Shown here piece after piece: positions 9,416-22,005 of a DNA stretch of 64,000 bases (the stretch's first letter is position 1; every line of letters begins with the position of its first letter). The stretch covers positions 18,104,001 to 18,168,000 of the forward strand of contig OZ316891.1 in assembly GCA_973895155.1 (NCBI GenBank), read 5' to 3'. The translations under genes and the position numbers were made by a program. Source of the stretch: Marsupella aquatica (Eukaryota > Marchantiophyta). The notes under the pieces are model-generated. The model was not told the DNA's origin, ran no database searches, and saw only the letters and a list, made by a program, of their open reading frames with translations.

Positions 9416-11809
9416 CTATAGGAGGCGAAGATGAGCAGTATCATTCACACGCTGCACCTGCCAACCCGTACTGCCAGAATGCTTCAATACTGTCAGTGAG
9501 GTATTATCTATACATATTTGAGTAGTTCTGTGGGGGTCTGATCCAAGTAATCCTCTCAGTGCACATTTAATAGCCATAGCATGAGAAAAGACTGCCACAC
9601 AATATGGACCCCTTCTTTGAAGAGGTTCAGGTTCTCTCCTTAATAAAATTCTGGGCAATCTGTTTCTTTTAGAAAAGTGATCAAGTAAAGCATCTTCTGG
9701 CTGATGGAAATCTTCTCCGTTGATAGAGCTGCATAAAGCAAAACGTTAAACTTGAGAAAATTTCGATCTGAACTTAGACTAAACCAGATCGAACGACAAA
9801 TATATAATATAAAAAACCATGAACAGAGAACCAAGGATCACACTAATCTTAGATACCACTATGATTGTGCAATAACAGAAAAATGCCAAGACCTCCAGAA
9901 TGCATGACAACTCTCAACTATTGCGTTGCCAGAGCAATAATAACTCAACAGTGAATTCCCTTTTTTACACCGAGGCCCAAGGACTTGATATTTAGTATAG
10001 GTTGATACCTTGGGTGCTCCAACTCCATAACCTCTTTGCCGGCAGACTTCGATGATTCCAAGCTCTTGGGATCATTGACTGCAGTGATCTCCAACTCCTT
10101 CGAAGGGTGAATTTGCATGGCAACATTGGGGCGCACAGTCCCTTTGTCCTTATCGCCCTTAGCTTCTTCTTGCAAGGCAATGGCAGCATGAGGCAGAAGG
10201 ATGTTGTTCAGAAATTCCACCATGCGGAATTCTAATTGTCGTTGTGACTCCCCACCCGGGGCTCGAAAGTCAGGCACGGTACTGTTCATTAGTTGCAAGA
10301 TTTCCCTTGTGTATACTTCCGTGCGAAGACGCCCTTCCCACTGTCCTTGACTTAACTCCTGCAGTGCTTCTACGAACTCGATCTGCTCTTCAGGAATTCC
10401 CAAAGCCTGCCATAGAAGTCAATAGATTTAGTCAAGCAAAGAACCGGAAGAGCGTGAAAATAAATCCATAGTCATGAGTGAACTGATGCCAGTAACACCT
10501 TTATCAGTTAAACTACTATCTGAGTGACATGTGATTTTTCGAAGATTCCTGCAAGCTCTTCCATGCAAACTTTCAAAAACAGAGGCGTTTTTTAAAATAG
10601 ATGTATTATTTGGATGAATTCCCTCCAGTGTAGTAGACGCAGTGCGAGGTAAGGGAAGGGCCTTATTGCCGTTCAATACTGCGAGGTTTCCTCATTTCCA
10701 TATGCTGGGCAGAGTACGACTTTAAGTAGAAATCACCATGATGTGTGCCCTTCCACACATCCTATGGAGAACATATGCATCAGCGTTTGATGTCACTTCT
10801 GTTTCGTCTTTGATATTTACTGAAACCCATCGAAATGGGCGGATGTTGAAGGAAAAAACTTTTGGAAGCCCTAACTACCCATGTTATACCCCGTCCAAAC
10901 TATATCGACTGGTTTCAATTGAGTCTCCCGGGGAGCTACATGTCATCTGACTCCGAATAAAATCTACAGTGGCAGCCCAGTATAAAGTACAGCTACCGCC
11001 AGATTTGCAAAATTCAACACGTTCCCTGCTGGTCATAAGTTGGAAACGGAGATACGCTCCTGGAAACTAAATAGTGGAACTTCACAGTAAAGCAGAAATT
11101 ACAATGGTGCCCTCGCAGAATTCGTGGCACCCAAGAGCGAAGAGAAAACAGGGCACTAATTTTTGTTCCTATGCTCTGGGAGGCACATTGGTCATGGAAG
11201 AGATAAGGTATTGCGGGTATTTTTAGTACGGTGGTGACCTATATTATCTGCAATGCAGCTTCTTACCTGGCAGACAACCTCTGCGGTCTGCTTCGCCCGT
11301 TCCAATGGGGAGCAATACACTCCATCGAAGACCGCCCCAGTAGACCTCAGAAAGGCACCAAGTGCTAAGGCTTCGTGCCTTCCAGTTTCAGTCAAAGTAG
11401 CTGACAGCGACCTCCCTCCAATCAGCTCTGGCCGAATGTTGGCTGTGCTCTGTGCATGACGAATCAAGTAGACCTCGATGTGAAATTCCTGGGCTGCCAG
11501 CAGCCAGGATGGCAGAAAGTGGCCGGGCGAGATTGTCGTGCTCATCACGTTGTGGAATCGAGAGAGATGATTCATCGCAGGTGCTGAAATGGCGCTGGTT
11601 GGGGACAAGGACACTGGAGTCATGCCGGCGTTGTAGGGATCGGAATTTCGCATTGACGGGCCGAAAAAGGGAGATCTGCTCATGGAAATCTGAGGTGACA
11701 ACGAAGAGGAGGAATGCTCAAAGGGGGACACCTCAGGCTCCTGCTCCAACTCCTCTTCCGCCTCCTCCTCCTCCTCCTCCTCCTCTGATGAAGAAAACAC
11801 TGTCCCCAT
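9416..11809 (-). CDS. Histidine phosphatase family protein (phosphoglycerate-mutase-like), 3 exons
   Basis: Exons on the minus strand are 11809-11267, 10406-10009 and 9650-9416. Donors are GTAAGA and GTATCA, acceptors end GGCAG and CCCAG, and the join stays in frame (391 residues). Residues 1-110 are low complexity, with a run of Glu near the start and Ser/Pro-rich sequence. The fold begins at YLIRHAQST: Arg117-His118 is the catalytic pair, with SPLERAKQT (167-175) holding a further active-site Arg. The second catalytic His is in VFSHAMAIKC (His337, exon 3). Between the halves lies a charged insertion of about 60 residues at the end of exon 2. The family removes phosphate through a phospho-histidine; the substrate cannot be told, and RHAQ rather than RHG argues against a true glycolytic mutase. 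I took the first in-frame ATG, since no ATG lies further upstream in this frame. Confidence 0.88.
11757..11788 (-). repeat. GAG/CTC trinucleotide run encoding poly-Glu
   Basis: A run of CTC/TCC triplets on the plus strand reads as consecutive Glu codons near the N-terminus of the histidine phosphatase. Such runs are prone to length change. It lies before the catalytic domain. Confidence 0.8.
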
Positions 11810-12199
11810 GGCTACTCTTGGAAGAACCAAACCTTTCACACCCCAAATGGACTCGAAAACAACCACCTCCAAGACCACCACAGCAACCACCTTTCCTCCG
11901 GGTCAGCGAGGACTCATTATGCGCTGAGCATATCGTCACATCCGCAGCACTGCACATGGTCTCACTACTTGCGACATTATCAAGATTATCATGAGGCTGA
12001 CGAGAAGCGCAACAAATCAATCCCAGAGCCCGAATGGACGAAGCTGTCACTGATGAGCTCTCGAGCCCATGCAAAAGCAATACCGTCATATGTTGGTACC
12101 CGAAATTCTTTACTCGATACGTGAGTATGGCAAGCTCAAATCGAAGGACAACACATGATTCTGTCTGCAATTTTTCAAAAGCAGCTTTCTACTGTAACT

Positions 12200-12324
12200 C
12201 TCTCCGTCGCTCTCCCTCTCACTCACTCTCTCTCTATCTCTCACACCTCTCGGACTCGATGAATTCCACTGCTGCTACTGCTAGGCTAGGCCAGGCTAGG
12301 TAGGCTAGGCTAGGCTAGGCTAGA
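12200..12324. repeat. CT-rich stretch and AGGCT microsatellite upstream of the phosphatase gene
   Basis: A CT-rich tract (about 12200-12250) is followed by about eight imperfect copies of the pentamer AGGCT (12280-12324). They lie 390-515 bp upstream of the phosphatase start codon, in its promoter or 5' leader. The pyrimidine tract reads as GA-rich on the gene's strand. Confidence 0.7.
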
Positions 12325-12689
12325 TAAAAAGCTTACCCAGGTGGGTCATTGAGCAATGGAGCGAACATCTCTGGTAATCACGTATTTGAGAATCACGTCT
12401 CTCTCCAACGAATGAATAAGGAATGAGTCGAGCAGGAAGTAAGGATGGAAGCCAAGGAAGGCGGTAGGCGAGTGGAGCGTTCAGCGTTGAAGCCAGGGTT
12501 GTGAATGAAAGGATTGTGGAGTGTTGAAGAAGCAGAATAACCCCTTTGCCTTCCGTGGTGTGTGATGGATTTATGCCTTTGCTTAACTCATACTCTACTT
12601 TGATCTAAATGTACCGAATGTAGGTTACCGGTGTGTCCCCATTTTTTTGAAAGTACCATCTTCCCATAATCGCATTTTTGAAAGTACCT

Positions 12690-13210
12690 CATATTCCAGT
12701 AATCTCTTGCTAGGAAGTAACCTTTTTCGGGAGAGTGATTACTTACTATAATGAAAGTGTTGGGGGAGGTGCTAGCCTGAACCCGGCTCCAAGAAAGCTC
12801 AGAAAAAAAACTTGCCAGTCAGGTTTTCCTCACTTTGTGGTCACAGGGCTAGTAACCCCAGACCAGACAATCATTATCCCATATATAATTGCGACCAAGA
12901 ATACAGGTTACATGGGTGTAACCATTTCTTGAGGTACTTGTTATTTCCAGAATCTCTATGCCCGGAAACCACCATTTATGGAGGTACTTGTTATCTCCAT
13001 AATCTCTAGCCAGGAAAAGGCATGATTGGTAACCTTCTTCTAGGATGACAATTACTTAATATAAAGGAGGTCTTGGCAGGGGTTCTAGCATTAACCCTGC
13101 TCCCTGAATGCTCAAAAACTCTTTCGGATGGCCATGGGTCAGCTTTTACTCACTTTCTGGCCATAGGGCTACAAGTTAGTAAACCCAACCCAGACCGCCA
13201 CTATACGATA
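12690..13210. repeat. Decayed tandem duplication, about 312-bp period, plus a 50-bp sub-repeat
   Basis: The segment from about 12690 to 12890 recurs, diverged, from about 12995 to 13205. Shared marks include ATTACTTA (12739 and 13051), a CTAGC-AACCCGGCTCC-like block, CTCACTTT-TGG and GGGCTA...AACCC-AGACC. Between them GAGGTACTTGTTAT is itself repeated at 12931 and 12981. No coding frame is shared by the copies. Confidence 0.6.
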
Positions 13211-14346
13211 CGGAGTAGCATCTTGATTGGTGCAAGACCTGCCCAAAATATTAATAATTTTATTCCAGGTATACGGACCACAAAATCAGATGGAATTCCA
13301 AAACCCACCATCTAGTTGTTTGTCTCCATGGGGCTTCGGATTAAGAATATCCTAAGTAGATGTGGCAGGAGGTCCTAGCTAAATATATGGTAAAGTAAAA
13401 ACTGTACAATGTATTCATACTCTAATCCATAGTACTGTTTTTGTTTATTGGTGCACACAGGCAAGGAGGTTTGGAGGTGGGTGCCCTAGAATGAGGGGGT
13501 TTGTAAGAAATCTATGTGCATGTTGGTCAGAAAAGATTTCATGATGCTAGTCGTGGTATGGTGCCGTTTAAACTTCATCCTATACTAACTACTGAAGGAA
13601 GTTTCCAAGCTTCATATTACCGGCCATGGCTTTTGTGTGGGTTGTTTAAAAAGTATTGATTAAGTTTTTTTCACTAACCTCTAGACTGACTTGGCACATG
13701 ATCAATTTTTCTTTGGCCTTGAAAAAACCAATTGAAATTCATTAAAAACAAACTAGCGTAGAACAGGGGTGGCCTGTAAAGGGGGTTGGCACCTGGGTGG
13801 ACCAAAGGTCAAGGAGCCCAAAGGACCAGAGAGGCCAGAGGCCGGAGCCAGGGAGAAGCAGTCCTGACAAGAAAGGAAGCTAAACAATAAATTTCACTAC
13901 TGCAAAAAGAGCGGCAAAACCCCAAAAGACTGGCCACACATGATCATTCCTTATGAGAGAAACTTATAGATTATGAATTGTGTAGTCCAAAGCTTTTATG
14001 TATGTTAGTGCATCAAGTTTCTAGATTTGACACCCCCAAATAATGATCCTCTTGTTTCCATGCCCGGTTGATTGGCCCTCTGCACTTGCAATGGCTTTCT
14101 TGTGTCAAGTAGTATTGAAGATAATTTAACGAGGAATGTAGTGAAACAACACCAAACAGCAAGAGTACAGTTCAATTAGTCTTCAAGGAAAACCCACCGA
14201 GTGTCTGGTTAAAAAGGGAAACGTGGTTAACAAGGGAAACGCTGCAAGGTGGAGGACATACCACCTGAGCAAGATTATTGATTACCTTAGGAAAAGACAC
14301 TTATGGAACATTATAACTATTTTTTTGGGTGTAAGGAGACTGCCAG
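13211..14346. other. Intergenic, no gene recognised
   Basis: AT-rich sequence without a recognisable frame or repeat up to the 3' end of the outer copia element. Confidence 0.5.
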
Positions 14347-14351
14347 TACCT

Positions 14352-14695
14352 TGTTGAGCATAGACGACATTCGTAACGGCAAGCCCATAAACCATCCAAC
14401 GCACAAGAGTCGACACAGAGAGATACGTGGCTCACCTCCACATGAGGCTACGTCCACGGGAACACACAAGAGCTTTACTGCACTCTAGGCCGACCGGCCA
14501 TACCAAGCATCCACAGCACAAGCTCTCCCTATCTCTCAACTAGCTCCATAACAATGAGCCTAAGTTCCACCAGGGTCTAGCATCAGCCCTGGCTATATAC
14601 ACAACAACACTACCGCTAACATTAGCTAAGTCCTAACCCGAGTTAGACTAACTCTGGTTAGCTCATGAGTCACAAGACTAGAGCAATATCTAACA
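14352..14695 (-). repeat. Copia-A 3' LTR
   Basis: 344 bp with TGTT...AACA ends, related to the copia-B LTRs along its length (shared blocks include GACGNCATTCGNAACG, GTCGACACA, CTACGTCC and GAGTCACAAGACTA). Just inside lies AACTCCCCATTGACTC, which on the element's strand is the purine-rich priming tract. Confidence 0.9.
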
Positions 14696-14902
14696 AACTC
14701 CCCATTGACTCTTGTATTGGGGACTGGACTAAATGCTACCATATGGAATCCTCAACGGGAACTTCTAGACAATCACCAAACTAGGTCTCCCCCTAAAAAC
14801 CACAAGGGTTAACTAAGGGTTAACTAGAACTAAGCCGTAGCCATACAGGAATGAGTAATCCATATACAAATAGTCACACATTGCTAAATAACTCTACTTG
14901 CA

Positions 14903-17342
14903 TTACAATTGCAAAACCTGCAAAGTAGCACGGTGTCTTGAGAAACTCTCCAAAGGAATCACTTTGGTAAAGGCATCAGCGGGATTGAGCTTTCCATCAA
15001 TCTTGACTAGCTCAAAAGTTTTATCAGACACTGCTTGCCTGATAAAATGGTACCTGATATCAATTTGCTTCACCCTACTATCTATCACCTGGTTAGCAGC
15101 CAAGTGAAGAGCACTCTGACTATCACAGTTTAGAGTCATTTTGCCATGCTCTAAACCCATCTTCGCGATCAACTTATCCAACCAAATTGCTTCCTTTGCT
15201 GCTTCTGTTGCTGCAACATACTCTGCTTCTGTAGTAGACTGAGAAATGCACTTCTGCAAGGTAGATTTCCAACTGATACATCCTCCTCCAAGAGTGTATA
15301 CAAACCCAGTTGTAGACCTCCTTGTTCCAGACAGCCTCCATAGTCAGAATCTACATAGCCAACTAACGTTCTATCTGATCTGTTATCAAATAGTAATCCA
15401 TAGTCCTGTGTACCCTTCACATACATGAGAATCCACTTCACAGCTTCCCAGTGTACCTTCCCTGGATTTGACATGAATCTGCTAACCTTGCCCATCGCTA
15501 GGGCCAAGTCAGGCCTAGTACAAGTCATCAAATACATCAAACTGCCTACTGCCTTCTCATAAGGAATCTTAGCCATCAAACCTTTCTCCACACCATTCGT
15601 AGGAGAGAAAGCCGATGATAGCTTGAAATGTGAAGCTAAAGGAATACTCACTGGCTTGCAGTTCTTCATGTTGAATCGTGCAAGTACTTTCCTCGCGTAC
15701 TGGCCTTGACTCAAGCACAACTATCCAGTATCAGAGTTCCTAAAAATCTCCATCCCTAAGATCCTCTTGGCTTTACCAAGATCCTTCCTCCTGAATTCAG
15801 CACTCAATTTTGCCTTGAGACTGTCAACCTCAGATTGATCTTTAGCCACAACCAGCATGTCATCCACATAGATCACCAGAATGATGAAACCAAATACATC
15901 ATTCTTGACTGATTTCGTATACACACAAGGATCATACACCATCCTTGTAAAACCTTGAGCAAACATGAAATCATCAAACCGCTTGTTCCACTGTTTGGGA
16001 GATTGCTTCAATCCATACAAGGACTTGAGCAATCTGCAAAATAAGTTCTCTTGGCCCTTCTTCATAAAGCCCAGTGGCTGTCTCATGAAGATCAACTCTT
16101 CCAAGTTGCCATAGAGAAAAGCAGTAACAACATCCATCTGATCCATCACCAGACCAAAAAACACAACAAGCTGACACAAGATCCGAATTATGGAATACTT
16201 AGCCACCGGTGAAAAGACCTCATTGTAGTCCACTCCTTTCTCCTGAGTGAACCCCGACCTTGGCAACAAGCCTTGCCTTGTAGATCTTTTCTCCACCCTC
16301 TGAAGGACTGTCCTTCAACTTATAAATCCACTTGCTGTCTACCACTTGCTGACCTCTTGGAAGCTCCACCAGCTCCCATGTCTTGTTGTCACTCAAAGAT
16401 TGCAACTCCCTCTGCATTGCTGCATTCCACTCATGCTTCTACTCTGAAGCACAAGCCTCACTATACGAAGAAGGCTCTCCTTCTTCCAAGATCAAAGCCA
16501 TGTCATCATCATCAAATGCAATGTCAATATCATCTAGCTTAGATGAGTCTGCCCATCGACCATACCTGGTAGGAGCTCTAGTAGAACGACTGAAAGTTCT
16601 TCTAGTAGATGACTCAGGCTGATCTACTGCTGCTGCTGGTTGAATTTAAGGTACCCCAGCAACAATCTGCTCCTCTTGTTTCATCACAGGAACCAGCTCC
16701 AAGCCCAGAGCTTCTCCATCTCTCCTGTCATGAACTGCATCATGACTAATCTCCCCCTCAACCCGGTCCGGGATGGGAGATTTCCCCTTGTCAGTATGGG
16801 AGTCCTGAGAACTCTCCCCCTCCTTTGATGATCTGGATTCATTAAAGGACACATCTCCACTGACAATTAGCTTACTGGTTACTGGATCCCATCACCTATA
16901 ACCCTTCACACCTTTTTGATAGCGAAGGAAAATGCACTTCTTCGACTTGGACTCCAGCTAAGTGGATCAAAGCTGGGAAGGTGTAAGCACATAAATATCA
17001 CATCCAAAAATTCTCAAATGTGAGTAATCTGCTGGACGCCCGTACCTCATTTCAAATGGCGTCTTGAATCCAATAGAACTGGATGGAGAAAAATTTACCA
17101 AAAGCTGTAGTGTTGACAGCTTCAGCCCAAAACTCATGTGGTAAGCATGATTGACTCAACATACTCCTCGAGCGATCCAATAGTATTCGGTTGAGTCTCT
17201 CAGAAACATCATTCTGCTGAGGAGTATAACTTATTGTGAGATGGCGGATAATCCTCTGCTCCTTACAATACGTTCCAAATTCCCTAGAACTGTATTCACC
17301 GCCGTTATCCGATCGAAGATATCTCACCTTATTACCAGTCTG
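14903..17342 (-). pseudogene. Copia-A pol, 3' portion: integrase end, reverse transcriptase, RNase H
   Basis: Collinear fragments read RNase H (14903-15259, with [18 protein letters not shown] and a [13 protein letters not shown] stretch), reverse transcriptase (about 15169-16417, with the YVDDMLV active site near 15870) and the C-terminal part of integrase (16640-17342, with SDNGGEYSS and a TPQQN-NERLNR stretch). At least four frame changes or stops separate them, for example near 15720, 16290 and 16630. It cannot give a full polyprotein. The fragment stops at 17342 because copia-B is inserted there, and the homologous sequence continues at 23313. Confidence 0.9.
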
Positions 17343-17347
17343 ATTCT

Positions 17348-17679
17348 TGTCGAACTAAGACGTCATTCGCAACGACCATACAACCATGACTTATTCCATG
17401 CACACGTAGTCGACACAATCTCTACGTGGTTCACCTGTTCTCCAAGGCTACGTCCACACGAACACTCAAGCTTTACTTCAAGAGTAAATGAACACACATG
17501 CTCTCCCTCTTCCTCAAGTTGCTCTGTTACAATCAGTAAGCACCACACACCAGCGGCTTACACTAGCCCTGGTATATACAAGGTCACACACGACTAACCT
17601 AACCTCAGCTAAGATCCTAACTGTGGTTAGTCTAAGTGCCATAACCTATGAGTCACAAGACTAAGAGCAATCCTTAACA
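17348..17679 (-). repeat. Copia-B 3' LTR
   Basis: 332 bp. It begins TGTCGAAC on the plus strand (TGTTGAAC in the other LTR) and ends CCTTAACA. It retains a 12-bp TCCCTCTTCCTC segment missing from the 5' LTR. The adjacent AACTCCCCCTTGACTC (17680-17695) is the polypurine tract on the element's strand. Confidence 0.93.
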
Positions 17680-17883
17680 AACTCCCCCTTGACTCTAGTC
17701 TTGGGGACTGCAATTTCTGCTATCCATATGAGATACTCAACGGGAAATTCTAGACAATCACCTAAAACCATAGGTGTCCCCCTAAAAACCATTTAAGGTT
17801 AACTAAGGGTTAACTAGAATTAAGCCGTAGCCATAACAGGATTGAATAACCCATATACAGAAATTACATATTGTTAAGTTACT

Positions 17884-20800
17884 CTACTTGTGCTGCAAAT
17901 GCAAAACTTGCAAAGTAGCACGGTGTCTTGAGTAACTCTCCAAAGGAATCACTTTGGTAAAAGCATCAGCCGGGTTGAGCTTTCCATCAATCTTGACTAG
18001 CTCAAACATTTTATCAAACACTGCTTGCCTAATAAAATGGTACCTGATGTCAATGTGTTTCACCCTGCTATCCATAACCTGGTTAATAGCTAGGTGAAGC
18101 GCACTTTGGCTGTCACAATGAAGAGTCATTTTTCCATGCTCCAATCCCATCTCAGTGACCAGCTTATCCAACCAAATTGCTTCCTTTGCTACTTCTGCTG
18201 CTGCAACATATTCTGCTTCTGTAGTAGACTGAGATACACACTTCTGCAAGGTAGATCTCCAACTTATGCATCCTCTTCCAAGAGTAAACACATACCCAGT
18301 CGTTGACCTCCTTGTTTCCAGACAGCCTCCGTAGTCAGAATCTACATAGCCAACCAAAGATTTGGTTTTGTTTGATCTACTATCAAACAACAGACCATAG
18401 TCTATTGTGCCCTTAAGATACCTGAGAATCCATTTCACAGCCTCCCAATGTATCTTTCATGGATTTGACATGAATCTACTCACTTTGCCCATTGCTAGGG
18501 CTAGATCAGGCCTGGTACATGTCATCAAATACATTAGACTGCCCACTGCCTTCTCATAAGGAACCTTAGTCATCAAGCCTCTCTCCACTGGATCCGTGGG
18601 GCAGAAAGCCAATGATAACTTGAAATGTGGAGCCAAAGGAATACTTACTGGCTTACAATTTTCCATGTTGAATCTTGCAAGTACCTTTTCAGCATACTTG
18701 CCTTGATTCAGCCACAATTGTCCAGTTTCAAAGTTCCTCGTAATCTCCATACCTAAGATCCTCTTGGCTTTCCCAAGATCCTTCATTCGGAATTCAGAAC
18801 TCAATTTTGCTTTGAGTTTGTCAACCTCAGTTTGATCCTTAGCCATAATCAACATGTCATCCACATAGAGCACCAGAATGAGCAAACCAAATACACCATT
18901 CATGATTGATTTCGTATACACACAAGGGTCATACACCATCCTAGTGAATCCTTGTGCAAGCATGAAATCATCAAACCGCTTGTTCCACTGTCGAGGAGCT
19001 TGCTTCAATCCATACAAGGACTTAAGCAACCTGCAAACTAAACTCTCTTGGCCCTTCTTTACAAAGCCCAGTAGTTGCCTCATGAAAATTTGTTCTTCCA
19101 AGGTGCCATAGAGAAAAGCAGTAACAACATCCATTTGATCTAACACCAGATCAAAAAACACAACAAGTTGACACAAAATTCGTATCGTGGAATACTTGGC
19201 AACTGGAGAGAAGATCTCATTGTAATCCACTCCCTTCTCTTGAGTGAATCCCTTGGCAACAAGCCTTGCCTTGTATATCTTGTCTCCTCCATCTGAAGAG
19301 TTGTCCTTCAGCTTGTAAATCCACTTGCTATCCACCACTTGTTGATCACTTGGCAGTTGCACCAACTCCCATGTTTTGTTGTCACTTAAAGATTGCAACT
19401 CGCTGCATTCCATTCATCTTTCTCGTCTGAAATGCATGCCTCATGATAAGAAGAAGGTTTCCTTCTTCCAAGATCAGTGCTCTGTCATCATCTTCAGGTG
19501 CAATGTTAACATCATCTAACCTTGATGAATCTGTCCATTGTCCATACCTTGTAGGAGCTCGAGTAGTACGTCTTGATTTTCTAGCTGATGATTCTGGTTG
19601 ATCTTGTTCTGTTGGTTGAATTTGAGGTATTTCCAACAACAACTTGCTCCTCTTGTTCCAATACCGGAACCAGCTCCATTCTCGGAGCACCTCCTTCATT
19701 TATGTCATGAAAACTTTCATGACCAATCTCCCCCACAACATGGTCCAGGATAGGAGATTTACCTTTGTCAGTACGGGAAGCCTGAGCATTCTCCCCCTCC
19801 TTTGATGATCTGGATTTATTAAAGAATACATCTCTACTGCCAAACAACGTACAAGCTTCTGGATCCCAAAGCCTATAACCTTTCACACCTGGTTGATAAC
19901 CAAGAAAAAGATACTTCTTGGAAGTAGAATCTAGTTTAGATCGATTCTGCTTAGGTGTGAGAGCATATGCATCACTTCCAAAGACTCTCAAAACCTGATA
20001 GTCTGCGTGCCATCCATACCTCATTTCAAACGGCGTCTTGAAATTGATTGCACTTGAAGGAGAAAGATTTACCAAATAAGCTACCGTATTTATAGCTTCA
20101 GCCCAAAATTCATGCGATAAACCTGATTGGCTCAACATACTCCTCGATCGCTCCAATAGTGTTCGGTTTAGCCGCTCACAAACACCATTCTGTTGAGGAG
20201 TATAAACTGTCGTGAGATGACGAGTAATCCCTTGCTCTGCACAATATAGTTCAAACTCACTTGAACTGTACTCCCCGCCGTTATCTGATCGCAGATATCT
20301 CACCTTGGATCCAGTCTGATTCTCAATTTGGGCTTTCCACTTCTTAAAAGTGCCAAAAACTTCAGACTTGGCGTGTAGAAATGTGATCCACACATACCGT
20401 GAGTAATCATCAATGAACGTGACATAATACAATTTTCCAGAAAGTGAGGGAGTTGGGGCTGGACCCCACACATCACTATGTACATACTCTAAGTATAGCT
20501 TTGGTATTGTGAGTTCCAACACCAAAGGTTCTCCTGTGCTGCTTCCCAAGCACATAGTGTTCACAAAAATCTAGCTTAGTAGATTCCAAATTAAAAAGAA
20601 GTTCTTTCCTGCGAAGTACCGCCAAACCCTTTTCACTCATGTGTCCCAATCTGCAGTGCCATAACTGAGTCATCTCGCCTTGAGATCTAGTTACATTGGC
20701 TTCTTCACAAATCATGTTGCCCTCCAACAAATATAGATTCCTGTGCCGCTTACCCTTCATGACAACCTTATCTCTAATTGACACTTGAAGAATACTATCA

Positions 20801-21102
20801 GCAGAACTCCACCGACATCCATTTGTTTCCAGCATTCCAAGAGAAATCAAGTTCTTTTTCATGTCAGGTATGTGTCTGACATTACTCACTATTCGCACAG
20901 CTCCATCAAACATCCGAATTTTTACGGATCCAATTCCAACAATTTGACAAGGATGATCATTCCCCATCAACACGGAACCGGTTGATACTGAGTAAGAAGT
21001 AAAAAACTCTTTCATACAACAAATATGATAGGTACAGGCACAATCTAAAATCCATTCATCACCGTTGTTACTGGATGAAATGCAAAGGGCAACATCTGGA
21101 CT
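17884..21102 (-). pseudogene. Copia-B pol: protease, integrase, reverse transcriptase, RNase H
   Basis: Protease region: WILDCACTYHI near 21040, where relatives have LD-S/T-A/G. Integrase follows with a zinc-binding H-C region (about 20560-20680) and the acidic triad in HSDVWG, SDNGGEY and CERLNR (20564-19581). Reverse transcriptase is 19413-18457 with FLYGTLEEQIF and the LYVDDML active site. RNase H is 18438-17884 with STTEAEYVA and HIDIRYHF. Defects: a one-base insertion near 20500, one near 19640, small deletions around 19400-19460, and a TGA at 18457-18459 where copia-A has Gly. Without these the order is one continuous polyprotein of Tnt1-like length. Confidence 0.93.
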
Positions 21103-22005
21103 TCACAAGATTTCATCATCAAGCAAGTCAATCATATCAACATCAGTGACTGCGTTCGCTGATGGTTGATGAGTTTGCTTGACTTGACAGTCTCGTTTGA
21201 TGTGGCCAGGCTTGTTACATTTCCAACATATAATTTGTTTCCTTTCTAGAGATTTCTCTCTAGACCTGGATCTAGACTTAGACCAAGTCTTCTCCTTGCC
21301 TCTATTCCGTGAGGGGTACATTTGTGAAAAGGACCTGTTTTCACTAGTCATCCGTTGTTGAGTCCTCCCGCGGTTCACATTCAATGCACTGCCAGATGAA
21401 GATGGTGTCTGGGCATGACCCAGTTTCTTCTGTGCATCATCTGACAACAAAGAGCTTACCACCTCATCATATGAAATGGTTTTGAGATCTCTATACAAGA
21501 GAACCTGCTTCAAACTTTGATACGATGGGGGTAAGGAATTGAGAAGAAGCAATGCCTTATCTTCATCTTCCACTCCCTTGCCAAGATTTGACAAATCTAT
21601 AGCTAGGCTGTCGAATTCATCCAAGTGATCTCGAAGCTTGCCTCCTTCTTTTAGCCTCAAGCTCATCAAGAGAGACTTCTTGTACAACCGATCTGAGGTA
21701 TCCTCTCGGTAGTACTTCTCTCTGAGGGCTTTGAATAAGGATACGCAATCCTCGTAGTCATCCAGCTTCTTAATGATATGCGGCTTCAGATACAGCATAA
21801 CCGCATTCACAACAATCACTTGCTCTTGCCTCCATTTTCTCAATGGGATCTCCTTCTCATTGCTAGACTCCTCCCGAGTCGATAGCAGATGATCTAGGCC
21901 CATAGCACGAAGAATTCCCTTAACCTACTTTTCCCATAGCAAATAATCTGTGTGCCCATCATATTTTTCCACCTCAAACTTGACACCTCCAAACTTGGAT
22001 GCCAT
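21103..22005 (-). pseudogene. Copia-B gag with early stop
   Basis: Starts at ATG 22005 with MASKFGGVKFEVEKYDG, the usual start of this gag type. Codon 27 is TAG (21925-21927) where copia-A has CAG (Gln). Downstream the frame is open to a TGA at 21103-21105. Gag carries a UBN2-like central region and one CCHC zinc knuckle, CWKCNKPGHIKRDC (about 21190-21231), preceded by an Arg/Ser/Lys-rich stretch. The terminal TGA is in frame with the protease region that follows, and copia-A has a TGA at the same place. Confidence 0.9.

Noticed and set aside
11733-12170. Minus-strand frame of 145 codons upstream of the phosphatase ATG as an extra N-terminal exon.
   Set aside because: It ends in poly-Gly from the same triplet run in another frame and no splice join into the phosphatase frame is needed.
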